Shown: in pieces, positions 29,105 to 38,968 of the stretch
How the letters are laid out: the number at the start of each line of letters is the position of its first letter
Numbering within the stretch: position 1 is the stretch's first letter
Assembly (NCBI GenBank): GCA_902566635.1
Contig: CACFJP010000001.1
Location: 62,001-126,000, forward strand
Length of the DNA stretch: 64,000 nucleotides
Direction: 5' to 3'
From: an uncultured Bacteroidota bacterium
GTDB taxonomy: Bacteria > Bacteroidota > Bacteroidia > Flavobacteriales > Flavobacteriaceae
The notes under the pieces: generated by a model
What the model was told of the DNA's origin: nothing
What the model saw: the letters and a program-made list of their open reading frames with translations, nothing else
The model's database searches: none
Program-made: the position numbers and the translations under genes

Positions 29105-32100
29105 TTAAAATCGTGCTACAATTCCTGTTCTAAATGTTCTTGACCTTGGATAAGAGTCAACATCCAAACCAGGTGTTAGTTGATTGTTTCCAACACTTAC
29201 ATCTGGATCCCATCCACTGTATTTAGTCCAAATGTGTACATTATCCAAAGATGCATAAATACGCAGATTTTTAACCCCTATTTTTCTGATTAAATCCTTA
29301 GGTAAAGTAAAACCTAAGGTAATATTTCTAATTCTAAAATAGGAACCATCCTCAAGGTACAGGTCATAAGCTGCTGAATTTACGTCTCCACTATTTCCGG
29401 CACTAAATGCGGTGAAGGTACCATTAGGGTTTGTTGGAGACCATCTGTCATCAACTATAGAAAACTTGTTTCTCCATGGAACAGCAGTTTGCGCCCCCTT
29501 TTTCAAAGTCTTATTATAGACATCATTCCCATATGACCAAGATGTTTGAATAGATAAATCAAAATTCTTGAAATTTAAATTTTGTGTCATACCTCCAAAG
29601 TGCTTAGGTAAAGTATTTCCAATAATATGTCTGTCATCATCATTAATTACGCCATCTCCGTTGATGTCTTTAAATTTAGTCATCCCGGGACGGTAGGTAC
29701 CATTAGTAACAAGTGCATTTACTGGAACTCCATCCTTAAGTGTATACTGGTTTAAGCCCCACCACATTTCAGTGCCATCATCTCCAACTGCAGCTGCATC
29801 TGCATATAATTTAGATGCCGCTTCATCAATACTCATTCCATCGAATTCGACAAAATCCTGATAGTTGTAAACCCCGTCATAGGACAATCCGTAGATTGAA
29901 CCTAATGATTCTCCAACTCTCACTATGTAATCATTATTGGTTTGGTTATCCCCTATAGCTGTCACAAAAAATTCGTCAGCATCTCCTAGGTCCAATACTT
30001 TGTTTTCATTGAAACTGATATTGAAATTCATATTCCAATTAAAATCTCGATTCTCAATCATATTTGCGTTTACAGCAAATTCATATCCTTTGTTGTTAAC
30101 CAAACCTAGGTTTTTAAATGCTGTCTGGTAACCTGATGTTGATGGTAGTGGAACTTCCAATAGCAAGTTTGACGTTTCTTTATCATAATAATCGGCTTCC
30201 ATTGTGATGCGATTGTTGAACAACCCTAAGCTTAGACCATAATCAATTTCACTAGTGGTCTCCCACGTAAGTTCTTCATTGGCCAACTGAGTAATTGATG
30301 AACCTGTTGTAAGTGAACTACCACCAAAAACATAACTAGAGATCCCTGCTTGAGCAATCGATTTGTATGCAGGAATCTCAGTATTTCCTGACTGACCATA
30401 ACTGAACTTCAGCTTAACTTCTGAAACATTATCCTGTATAAAAGATCCAATGGGGTATTTCCAAAATGAACCATTATGATTAGCGAACCATTTTTCATTT
30501 GATAATCTCCAAGCAAAACCAATTGAGGGAAAATAATCCCAGCGTTTATTCTCAGCAAAACGTGATGAACCGTCATATCGTAAACTAGCTGTAAGTAAAT
30601 ATTTATTATATCCATCATATTGAATACGACCAATAAATGATTCAACAGATGAATTGAATGCATAGGACTGTGTTGGTTCTGTATTAAGAGCACCTTGAAG
30701 TGCATCTAGATTTAAGTCCGGGATATCGAAACCAGTTGAATTTGATCTTAAAGTTTCTGATGTATTTTGTTGTCTCTCATATACAAGCGTTGTATTGATA
30801 CGATGGTTACCAAAATCTTTTAAATAGCTTAAATTTTGTTCAGTAACTAAACTCCCACTATTATAAAATCTCGTTATTGCTCTACCACCAACAGCTTTTG
30901 ACCAGCCAAATTTGTTTGTGTACCAAGCCTTGTTTTTTACTGCCATAGAAAATCCTCTAATTGATGATCTAAAAGTTAAACCCTCAGCTAATTCGTATGA
31001 GAGATAGGCGTTTAGGCTTGTTTGTAGTGTATTTCCAAAGTTATTGTTTTCAGATAATATTAATTCGGGGTTGCTTACGTCTCCGTTTCGATTTGCAATT
31101 ATCCGTCCAGTTTCTGGGTCATATTCATTTTGAAACCATTGCCTTGGTGATTGAACAGGAGAAAAAAGAATAGCACTTGTTACTATCCCCGATCTGCCTT
31201 GGCTGTTATCCGAAGCAGCAGTTACAACACCCGACCTGTAAATATGTCCAATATTTCCATTAAATCCTGCCTCTAGTCTATCATTTAATTTAGAGCTTAT
31301 ATTGAAATTCCCTGTATACCTTTCAATTCCAGATGTTCGAATTATACCTTCACGGTCTTGATACGAAAAAGCTGCATTATAGCGCGTATTTTTATTACCA
31401 CCACTCGCGTTAATTCTGTAGTTTTTTGTAATCGCTTCACGAGTAATATTTTCTTGCCAATCATCAATTAATATTGGAGGATCAAATTCCATTGTTGCTA
31501 AATCTATGGGGATGTAAGTACCTGTACCATCATCAACTCTCATAGATTCAGCTAAATACTTGCTTTGGTTTGTATCATCTGTAACCTCTGAGAACTGGGG
31601 AAACCAAGTTTGATAATCATTTCGGTAATCAATAAACTCTTGTGCCGATAAAATATCAAGTTTCCTAGAAAGTGTTGAAACCCCATAAAATGACTGAAAA
31701 GTTATTTGATTTCTTCCCGGCAACCCTTTTTTAGTTGTTATTAAAATTACTCCGTTAGCTCCCCTAGAGCCGTAAATGGCAGTAGCCGATGCATCTTTTA
31801 ATATGTCAATTGATTCAATACTACTAGGATCTATTGTCGCAAGTGGACTTGTTGAACTATTTCCTTGGCCAACTGAAGTAGAAACACCGGCACCCGTAAT
31901 TGGAAAACCATCAATTACATATAATGGGTCATTGCTGGCATTTATTGAAGTACCCCCACGAATTCTAATTTTGAATGATGCATCAGGTCCTCCTTCAGAT
32001 TGTACCACTTGCACACCAGCAGCTTTTGAAGCTATGGCACCTTCAAAACTGGTTGTTTTAATTTTTTCAATCTCATCTGACTTAATAGTTGATACAGCTC

Positions 32101-32476
32101 CAGTCAAATCTTTACGTTTGACAGAACCATACCCTACAACCACAACTTCTTCTAGCTCGGAAACATCTGCAATAAGGTTTACATCTAGGTTGTTACGCCC
32201 CTCAAGGTCAACCTCTAAGGTTTTAAAGCCAACATAACTGAAGATGAGCACATCATCTTTGTTTGCGGAAATTTCGAAATTCCCATCAAAGTCAGTAACT
32301 GAGCCAACTGGTTCTCCCTTTACTGCCACACTGACGCCAGGCAGTAAACTACCGTCCCCTGTAACAGTTCCTTTTACTTTCAACTGTTGCCCATAAACAG
32401 ATGTAAACGAAAAAAACAACGCTAGTGTAGCTGTGAAAGCCTTTATTGAAAATTTGCTAATTATTAGTTTCATCAT
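29105..32476 (-). CDS. SusC/RagA family TonB-dependent receptor
   Basis: CNA-like domain KGTVTGDGSLLPGVSVAVKG, plug SIESIDILKDASATAIYGSRGANGVILITTKKG; pairs with SusD. Confidence 0.97.
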   Translation of the reverse strand: MMKLIISKFSIKAFTATLALFFSFTSVYGQQLKVKGTVTGDGSLLPGVSVAVKGEPVGSVTDFDGNFEISANKDDVLIFSYVGFKTLEVDLEGRNNLDVNLIADVSELEEVVVVGYGSVKRKDLTGAVSTIKSDEIEKIKTTSFEGAIASKAAGVQVVQSEGGPDASFKIRIRGGTSINASNDPLYVIDGFPITGAGVSTSVGQGNSSTSPLATIDPSSIESIDILKDASATAIYGSRGANGVILITTKKGLPGRNQITFQSFYGVSTLSRKLDILSAQEFIDYRNDYQTWFPQFSEVTDDTNQSKYLAESMRVDDGTGTYIPIDLATMEFDPPILIDDWQENITREAITKNYRINASGGNKNTRYNAAFSYQDREGIIRTSGIERYTGNFNISSKLNDRLEAGFNGNIGHIYRSGVVTAASDNSQGRSGIVTSAILFSPVQSPRQWFQNEYDPETGRIIANRNGDVSNPELILSENNNFGNTLQTSLNAYLSYELAEGLTFRSSIRGFSMAVKNKAWYTNKFGWSKAVGGRAITRFYNSGSLVTEQNLSYLKDFGNHRINTTLVYERQQNTSETLRSNSTGFDIPDLNLDALQGALNTEPTQSYAFNSSVESFIGRIQYDGYNKYLLTASLRYDGSSRFAENKRWDYFPSIGFAWRLSNEKWFANHNGSFWKYPIGSFIQDNVSEVKLKFSYGQSGNTEIPAYKSIAQAGISSYVFGGSSLTTGSSITQLANEELTWETTSEIDYGLSLGLFNNRITMEADYYDKETSNLLLEVPLPSTSGYQTAFKNLGLVNNKGYEFAVNANMIENRDFNWNMNFNISFNENKVLDLGDADEFFVTAIGDNQTNNDYIVRVGESLGSIYGLSYDGVYNYQDFVEFDGMSIDEAASKLYADAAAVGDDGTEMWWGLNQYTLKDGVPVNALVTNGTYRPGMTKFKDINGDGVINDDDRHIIGNTLPKHFGGMTQNLNFKNFDLSIQTSWSYGNDVYNKTLKKGAQTAVPWRNKFSIVDDRWSPTNPNGTFTAFSAGNSGDVNSAAYDLYLEDGSYFRIRNITLGFTLPKDLIRKIGVKNLRIYASLDNVHIWTKYSGWDPDVSVGNNQLTPGLDVDSYPRSRTFRTGIVARF

Positions 32477-32683
32477 AATTTTTGGTTTTCAAAGTTTTAG
32501 TTGAATAAATATAAATTCAAAACTATCAGTAAATGTTAATTTATATTCCCAATCTATTAACAAAACATACTCAAAAATTATCAATTTGTTAATGTAGGCC
32601 TGATAATCTGTGCCATTTAAAGGGTAATTTTTTATATTTTAAAGTCAAATTTTTTTTAGTTTTTTGATAAAAATTAATCATCC

Positions 32684-35617
32684 ATGGTTCAGAGTTTTAT
32701 TAAGATTACTTACTGTTTTATTTTTATTCAATCAACCTTACTTTATGCCCAAGCAGATGACATTATAGATAATATCTCACTTAACGGAAAATGGGCTATT
32801 ATTTTTGACCAAGATAATCGGGGAGTTGTTGAAAATTGGCATTTAAAGCATTTATTCGAAAATCAGAAAGAGGTCGCAGATATTCAAGTGCCAAGTCATT
32901 GGGAAACCATGAAAAAAGACTATGAAGGCGTGGTATTTTACAAGAAATCATTCCGGGTACCCGAATCATGGAATGAGGGAGTTTTTAGTCTTCATTTTGA
33001 AGCTGTAAATTACAAAACCGAAGTTTGGTTAAATGACCAAGCCGTTGGTACTCATGAAGGCGGCTTTACTCCTTTTTCATTTCAAGTCGATGAAGTTCTG
33101 AAACCCGGCGAGATGAACCATATTATTATGAGGGTTGTCGGTCCGATACTAATGACTGACCAGCGCATCGACGAAATGGGTCGTATGGAAGTGCCCCAAT
33201 GGAGAGGTGCGATTACAGGGGGGATTTGGCAAGACGTTTGGATTCAGCGTAGAGGAAATGTTACCATTCATGATGTTTTTTTAAAACCCGATATTGACAA
33301 GTCTCAAACGGGTATTGATCTAGAATTGTACAATCACCAATCTGCACAACAAAAAACAACACTTTCAATTGAGGTCAATGACGCAGCCGGCAACACGGTG
33401 GGCGTTTTTGAAAAAAACATGGAATTGGATCCAGGAAAAAATAGCCTAAAAACATCCGTCGATATTCCAAATCAAAAGCTTTGGTCACCTAAAAGTCCAC
33501 ACCTTTACTCGATTGACATCTTAATTACAAATGGCAAAGAGAGAACGGACAACTGGACACACCGTTTTGGCATGCGAAAGTTTACAATCAAAAACAATCA
33601 GTTCTATCTAAACAACGAACCGCTGTATTTAAAAGCAACCTTTTTTGAAGGGCTTTACCCTGTAGGGCTTGCTTATCCCGACTCTAAGGAAATGGCGATT
33701 AGAGAAATTCAACTTGCCAAAGATGCGGGATTCAACATGATTCGTCCATGGAGAAAACCACCACCTAAAATGTGGCTTGATCTGTGTGACGAAATGGGTG
33801 TGTTGACCGTGGGTAGCTTGGCAATAGAATGTATGAATAGACCTATCCAATCGGCTTATTTGCCTATGCGGGTAGAGAATGAACTTACACAGAGTATTCT
33901 TAGAGATCGAAACCGAACAAGTGTGGTCATTTGGGAACTTTTTAATGAGCTTTTACAACCAGTGATGATTCAAATGCTTCAACCCATGTCGCTCAAAGCC
34001 CGTGAGCTTGACCCAACCAGGCTTATTATAGATGAATCAGGCGGATGGGCCAAGGGTGCAAGGATGTATTTGCCTTACGAAAAAACAGGAAATCAGTTTA
34101 ATGATATTCATGATTATTCAGGTTCCCAAATTACACAAGATATATATGATGGATATGCCAATATTGGTGCCTCAAAAGACGAATTGAAAGAGAAAGGACT
34201 TTCTGGACTAAAAATACCAGGGAAAAATGTTGTTTCTGGGCGACTCTCATTCGTTTCTGAATTGGGTTATGGCAGTTTGCCTAACCTCCCTCAAAATAAT
34301 GAGGAATTTAGAGAAAAAGGAAATCCCCTTACACCCACCATGCGCTATCACCAAAGACTAGAGAAAGAACTTGAGCAAATGATGCAAAAAACAGGTTTTG
34401 ATCTTTTGTTTGACAATTTTGAAGAGTTCTGTTTGGCTCAGCAAACGGCACATGGAATGGCAAACAAAAGATTGCTTGAAGCCACACGCTCCAACCCGAA
34501 TGTAATCGGGTATTGTGTTCATGCGCTCACAGCAGGAGATTGGATAATGGGTGCAGGTCTGCTTGATTTGTGGCGAAATCCAAAAACAGATGTTTATGAA
34601 ATGACCAAAGAGGCGAACCAAGAGCAAATTGTTACCTTACGTGTGATGCCTAGAAACAGTTATTCAGGTGTTAACCCAAAGGTAGAAGTGATTGGCGTCA
34701 ACGAAAATATGGAGATGAAAGCCCAAATTCATTTTCAAGTATTTGATGCGTCGGAAAACCTTCTTATCGAAAAAGAAGTACATAAACCTTTAGCCCAAGG
34801 GATAACATCCTATATGATTGAAGAAATTAACATGTCTGGCTTAACGGGAAGTTTTCAAGCGCGTGTAAAATTAAAAGACAAAAAAGGAAATCTTATTGCC
34901 AAAAATAGTTTTGATTTTGACATTTTTGACCCTGTAGTTTTTGATAGCGATGTGCCTCTGCGCGTCATAGATCCACAAGGAGACCTAAAAATATTTTTAA
35001 CCAAAAAAAATATATCTTTTGTAGATTTTGACACCAATGAACATGCTGGGGGATTGATTATCAGTGGTTCGGTACCACGAACGGAAAAAAAAGGTTTTAA
35101 CGAGTTGATCAAAAATGCCAAAACTGAAGTTGGTAAAGGAGGAAAGCTTATCATTTTAGATGTAACTGGAAAAACACCGCCTTACTTTGGAAGAAAATTT
35201 GAATCAAACAGCGTTGAAGGCTTGCCGTTTTCTGCAAATTTGTTAAACAAAGGTACCACTCTAGGACTTTGGGCTGGAAAACCTCATATGGTCATGGAAC
35301 ATCCCGTGTTCCAAGGACTACCAACGGGAGTGATTATGCAAGAAGTTTACCAGAATGTACATCCAAAAACCACGATGATGATGCAACAAGGTAAAATGAT
35401 ATCAGGGGTAGTTAGCTATGACCATTTTCAAAATTTAGATTTGATGCTTCGTCATTATCCTGGTCCTGGGGACATTTGGTTTGGCGCCAATCTTTTAGAA
35501 ACGGCGTTTGGAGATGGAACTATGCTGTTATCGACTTTTGATATTGTTGGAAACCTAGGAAAAGATCCGGTTGCTGAACTTATTTTAAATAATATGATAA
35601 ATTACGTAAATCAATAA
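32684..35617 (+). CDS. Glycoside hydrolase family 2 (beta-galactosidase-like) with C-terminal Rossmann/GATase-like domain
   Basis: Signal peptide; jelly-roll LNGKWAIIFDQ; acid/base IWELFNELLQP; nucleophile candidate SFVSELGYGS. Confidence 0.85.
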   Translation: MVQSFIKITYCFIFIQSTLLYAQADDIIDNISLNGKWAIIFDQDNRGVVENWHLKHLFENQKEVADIQVPSHWETMKKDYEGVVFYKKSFRVPESWNEGVFSLHFEAVNYKTEVWLNDQAVGTHEGGFTPFSFQVDEVLKPGEMNHIIMRVVGPILMTDQRIDEMGRMEVPQWRGAITGGIWQDVWIQRRGNVTIHDVFLKPDIDKSQTGIDLELYNHQSAQQKTTLSIEVNDAAGNTVGVFEKNMELDPGKNSLKTSVDIPNQKLWSPKSPHLYSIDILITNGKERTDNWTHRFGMRKFTIKNNQFYLNNEPLYLKATFFEGLYPVGLAYPDSKEMAIREIQLAKDAGFNMIRPWRKPPPKMWLDLCDEMGVLTVGSLAIECMNRPIQSAYLPMRVENELTQSILRDRNRTSVVIWELFNELLQPVMIQMLQPMSLKARELDPTRLIIDESGGWAKGARMYLPYEKTGNQFNDIHDYSGSQITQDIYDGYANIGASKDELKEKGLSGLKIPGKNVVSGRLSFVSELGYGSLPNLPQNNEEFREKGNPLTPTMRYHQRLEKELEQMMQKTGFDLLFDNFEEFCLAQQTAHGMANKRLLEATRSNPNVIGYCVHALTAGDWIMGAGLLDLWRNPKTDVYEMTKEANQEQIVTLRVMPRNSYSGVNPKVEVIGVNENMEMKAQIHFQVFDASENLLIEKEVHKPLAQGITSYMIEEINMSGLTGSFQARVKLKDKKGNLIAKNSFDFDIFDPVVFDSDVPLRVIDPQGDLKIFLTKKNISFVDFDTNEHAGGLIISGSVPRTEKKGFNELIKNAKTEVGKGGKLIILDVTGKTPPYFGRKFESNSVEGLPFSANLLNKGTTLGLWAGKPHMVMEHPVFQGLPTGVIMQEVYQNVHPKTTMMMQQGKMISGVVSYDHFQNLDLMLRHYPGPGDIWFGANLLETAFGDGTMLLSTFDIVGNLGKDPVAELILNNMINYVNQ

Positions 35618-35621
35618 ATAG

Positions 35622-35842
35622 ATAAAAAAAGTAGTCTACTTTGGTGAAATCATGTTGCGCTTAGCACCTCCGGGTTTTTTGCGCTTTTTCTGATTCACTA
35701 GAGAACCTCCGGTAAAGCATATTTAGTTGGAATATGTTCTAAACTGAGCAGCAATGAAATTACTCATAACCAATATCTCATGAAATCCGAAAACAAACTG
35801 CGTCAGGTCCCAGGTGTCATTAAAGAAGTGAACACTATTTAA
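35622..35842 (+). pseudogene. Relic of PfkB-type 2-keto-3-deoxy-sugar (KDG/KDGal) kinase
   Basis: 35622-35693 encodes IKKVVYFGEIMLRLAPPGFLRFF*, matching the conserved KDG kinase N-terminus (ATA in place of a start codon); a second open segment 35714-35842 (KAYLVGICSKLSSNEITHNQYLMKSENKLRQVPGVIKEVNTI*) may be an internal part of the same gene. Confidence 0.65.
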
Positions 35843-37361
35843 GCTCTATTTTTTTAACTTTTGAATAACTCTCCCCCCTAATTTCCTTAAATCTAAGAAT
35901 CATTTCGTTGAGTTTTTCCGGATTTGACTCCGCCAAATTAATTTGCTGGCTTATATCTTGCGAAAGATCGTAAAGTTGGTACTGGTTACTATTACCAATT
36001 TCAATATTAACAGCTTTTAACTTAGCAGGTCCATTGTAAGGGGGAATCATAACCCAATCACCGCTTCTGAGAGCAGTGCGCGTTGTTGCCTCCAAAATCA
36101 ACTCCTCACGCCCCATATCACTATTGCCCATAAAGGTATCTAGCAAATCTACACTATCATCGGCTCTCAGATCACTCTCAGTCAATTTGGCTAGAGAAGA
36201 AAACAAATCCAATTGGCTCACCAAGGCATCTGATTTTTTGGGCTGAATCTTTCCTTTCCAATAGGTGATGAATGGAACCCTTGTGCCCGCTTCAAAGAGG
36301 CTGTATTTACCCCCTCGCAACACACCTGCTGCCGTATGACTTCCGTTTTTTTCAACCGCATCATCATAGTAACCATCATTTAGCACTGGTCCGTTATCAC
36401 TTGAAAACACGATAAGCGTATTTTCCATAAGACCCTCTTCTTGTAGCGTTTTCATCAGTTCACCAACACACCAATCAGCTTCAGCAATCACATCTCCCCT
36501 TGGTCCTAAAGAAGTAGCTCCAACAAAGCGAGGATGGGGCGTGCGTGGTACGTGAGGTTGTTGCATGCCATAGTACAAAAAGAATGGTTTATCTTTTTTT
36601 GATTTGATATAATTTTTAACCTTATTCAAAAAATGATCTGCCATATCTATATCACTCCACTTGGCGGATTCCCCACCTTTCATAAAACCTATTCTGGGAA
36701 CGCCGTTTACAATAGTTCCGTTATGTCCGTGGTGCCACATCATTGATAACAACTCAGGATTGTTTTTTCCTGTTGCCTGACCTTCATAATTCCTCTTATA
36801 ACTGATTTCAATGGGGTCTGATGGATCTAAAGCATCCACGTAACCATTCTCAATGTAAACAGTTGGTACTCTATCCTGTGTTGCTGCCATAATGTATGCG
36901 TGATCAAATCCTATCTCATTTGGTCCTGGACTAATATGGGTATTCCAATCTACTTGCCCTGTACCAAGGCCAAGATGCCATTTTCCAATGACTGCTGTTT
37001 GATATCCTTGTTTTTTAAGCATTTTGGGCAATGTTATTTGGGCTGTATCAATAATTAAAGGTGCTGTTCCAGGAAGGATGCGAGCGCGTTTTTCTTTCCA
37101 AGGATAAGTACCTGTTAGAAGTGCATACCTACTGGGTGTGCACGTAGCCGATGAGGCATAACCTTGTGTAAATTGAACGCCATTATTTGCTAAAAAATCC
37201 ATATTAGGTGTGCTAATTTCTGTAGCTCCATAAGCACTTACATCTCCATAGCCCAAATCATCAGTATATATAATAATGATATTAGGATTTTGGTGACCCT
37301 CAGAACAGCTCGATAGTGATAGTGTTACTATCAAAGTAAACGCAACAATAAATGATTTCAT
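35835..37361 (-). CDS. Sulfatase (family S1), lipoprotein
   Basis: Lipobox LSSCSEG; PNIIIIYTDDLGYGDV; formylglycine motif CTPSR; VIGKWHLGLG. Confidence 0.92.
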   Translation of the reverse strand: MKSFIVAFTLIVTLSLSSCSEGHQNPNIIIIYTDDLGYGDVSAYGATEISTPNMDFLANNGVQFTQGYASSATCTPSRYALLTGTYPWKEKRARILPGTAPLIIDTAQITLPKMLKKQGYQTAVIGKWHLGLGTGQVDWNTHISPGPNEIGFDHAYIMAATQDRVPTVYIENGYVDALDPSDPIEISYKRNYEGQATGKNNPELLSMMWHHGHNGTIVNGVPRIGFMKGGESAKWSDIDMADHFLNKVKNYIKSKKDKPFFLYYGMQQPHVPRTPHPRFVGATSLGPRGDVIAEADWCVGELMKTLQEEGLMENTLIVFSSDNGPVLNDGYYDDAVEKNGSHTAAGVLRGGKYSLFEAGTRVPFITYWKGKIQPKKSDALVSQLDLFSSLAKLTESDLRADDSVDLLDTFMGNSDMGREELILEATTRTALRSGDWVMIPPYNGPAKLKAVNIEIGNSNQYQLYDLSQDISQQINLAESNPEKLNEMILRFKEIRGESYSKVKKIELK

Positions 37362-37504
37362 TCGTGTGTAATTGGAAATTCAAATGTATAAAATGATTGC
37401 TAATATGGTTTTTATAGATTACCTAAATTAAATTAGCAATTAGCAATTAGCATACTTTAGATAATATATATTATCATATTGGTAATAAGTAAGAACAAAT
37501 TATA

Positions 37505-38968
37505 ATGCTTTGTGATTTATTTTTGTTTAAGTTATACGTCCAGAATTATATAAAAAATATGCATCCGAGACTATTTATTTTTCTTGTAATGATTTGTAGT
37601 AATATGATTGTCAATGCACAAACTCACGTTGCTTCATTCTTTAGTGACGGCATGATACTACAACAACAAAAAAGTATAAATATTTGGGGAATTGATTCGG
37701 CAGGAACAAAAATACATGTCGTAAGTTCATGGGGAGAAACCTCCCAGGCAACCACATCAACGAATGGTAAATGGAAGCTACAATTAACAACTCCAACTGC
37801 GGGTGGTCCACACGCCATTACAATTAAGGGGTCATCAATAGTAACAATTAATGATGTATTGATTGGTGAGGTATGGGTATGTTCAGGACAGTCAAATATG
37901 CAAATACCCCTTAGAGGTGGGTTGGATGGTAATTTCATTGAAGGTGGGTTGGATGCAATTGTGAATTCAAAAAACGACAGAATCCGTTTCTTTACCGTCA
38001 AACAAAATACAAGTTTAAAACCTCTAGACAATGTAAAAGGTATATGGGAAAAAGCAGCACCCTCAACTTCTGGGTCCTTTAGCGCAGTTGGATACTTCTT
38101 TGCCCAACAACTTGAAAAGGTACTAGATGTACCAATTGGGATAGTAGTAACGGCTTGGGGCTCTTCTACGGCTGAGGCATGGTCTGATGTTAAAACACTA
38201 CATGATTTAGGTATAACAATTCCTAATGAAATTGCTGAGATGCCACAAAAAACGCCTACGGCCTTATACAATGCTATGATGCATCCACTTATTGGCTATG
38301 GCATTAAAGGAGTTTTGTGGTATCAAGGAGAAGCAAATCGCCGTAATGCCAATGAATATGAAAAAATAGTCAATACTATGGTTACTTCATGGCGAGAACA
38401 ATGGAATATTGGAGATTTCCCCTTTTATTATGCTCAGATTGCACCTTTTAATTATGGAAAAAATAATTCTGCTTTTTTAAGAGAAGCACAACTCAAGAGT
38501 AGCCAAAGTTTACAAAATGCAGAGATGGTAGTTACGTTAGATGTTGGCGATTGCACCCAAATCCATCCATCAAAAAAAAGGGAAGTTGGCAAGCGTCTGT
38601 CGTATCTTGCAATAGCTAAAGATTATGGCATTAGTGGATATGATTTCAAGTCACCCACATTAACAAATTACTTTATTGATAAACAAGAGATCATTTTAAC
38701 TTTTTCGAACCGTATTCAATTAAACAGGAATGTAGATACCTCAGAAAATTTTGAAATAGCAGGAACGGATATGATTTTTTATCCAGCAAATGCAGTCATG
38801 ACGAGTCCCTATCATAAAGATCAAAAAGTCAGGGTTTTTTCTGAAAAAGTACCCCATCCAAAAGCAGTGCGTTATGGATTTAAAAACTGTGTAATACCAA
38901 CGCTTTTTGGAAGGAATGGCCTTCCTGTTTCATCTTTTAGAACTGATAATTTAAATGCCAATGAATAG
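37505..38968 (+). CDS. SGNH / sialate O-acetylesterase-like carbohydrate esterase (likely start ATG 37559)
   Basis: IGEVWVCSGQSNMQIPLRGG block, GVLWYQGEAN, QIHPSKKREVGKRL (Asp/His region). Confidence 0.85.
   Translation: MLCDLFLFKLYVQNYIKNMHPRLFIFLVMICSNMIVNAQTHVASFFSDGMILQQQKSINIWGIDSAGTKIHVVSSWGETSQATTSTNGKWKLQLTTPTAGGPHAITIKGSSIVTINDVLIGEVWVCSGQSNMQIPLRGGLDGNFIEGGLDAIVNSKNDRIRFFTVKQNTSLKPLDNVKGIWEKAAPSTSGSFSAVGYFFAQQLEKVLDVPIGIVVTAWGSSTAEAWSDVKTLHDLGITIPNEIAEMPQKTPTALYNAMMHPLIGYGIKGVLWYQGEANRRNANEYEKIVNTMVTSWREQWNIGDFPFYYAQIAPFNYGKNNSAFLREAQLKSSQSLQNAEMVVTLDVGDCTQIHPSKKREVGKRLSYLAIAKDYGISGYDFKSPTLTNYFIDKQEIILTFSNRIQLNRNVDTSENFEIAGTDMIFYPANAVMTSPYHKDQKVRVFSEKVPHPKAVRYGFKNCVIPTLFGRNGLPVSSFRTDNLNANE

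Noticed and set aside
31776-32237. 153-aa plus-strand ORF antisense to susC
   Set aside because: Fully inside the confidently coding susC on the other strand; composition is that of a reverse-complement shadow ORF.
37624-38271. 215-aa minus-strand ORF
   Set aside because: Shadow ORF antisense to the SGNH esterase coding region; no recognisable domain or ribosome-binding context.
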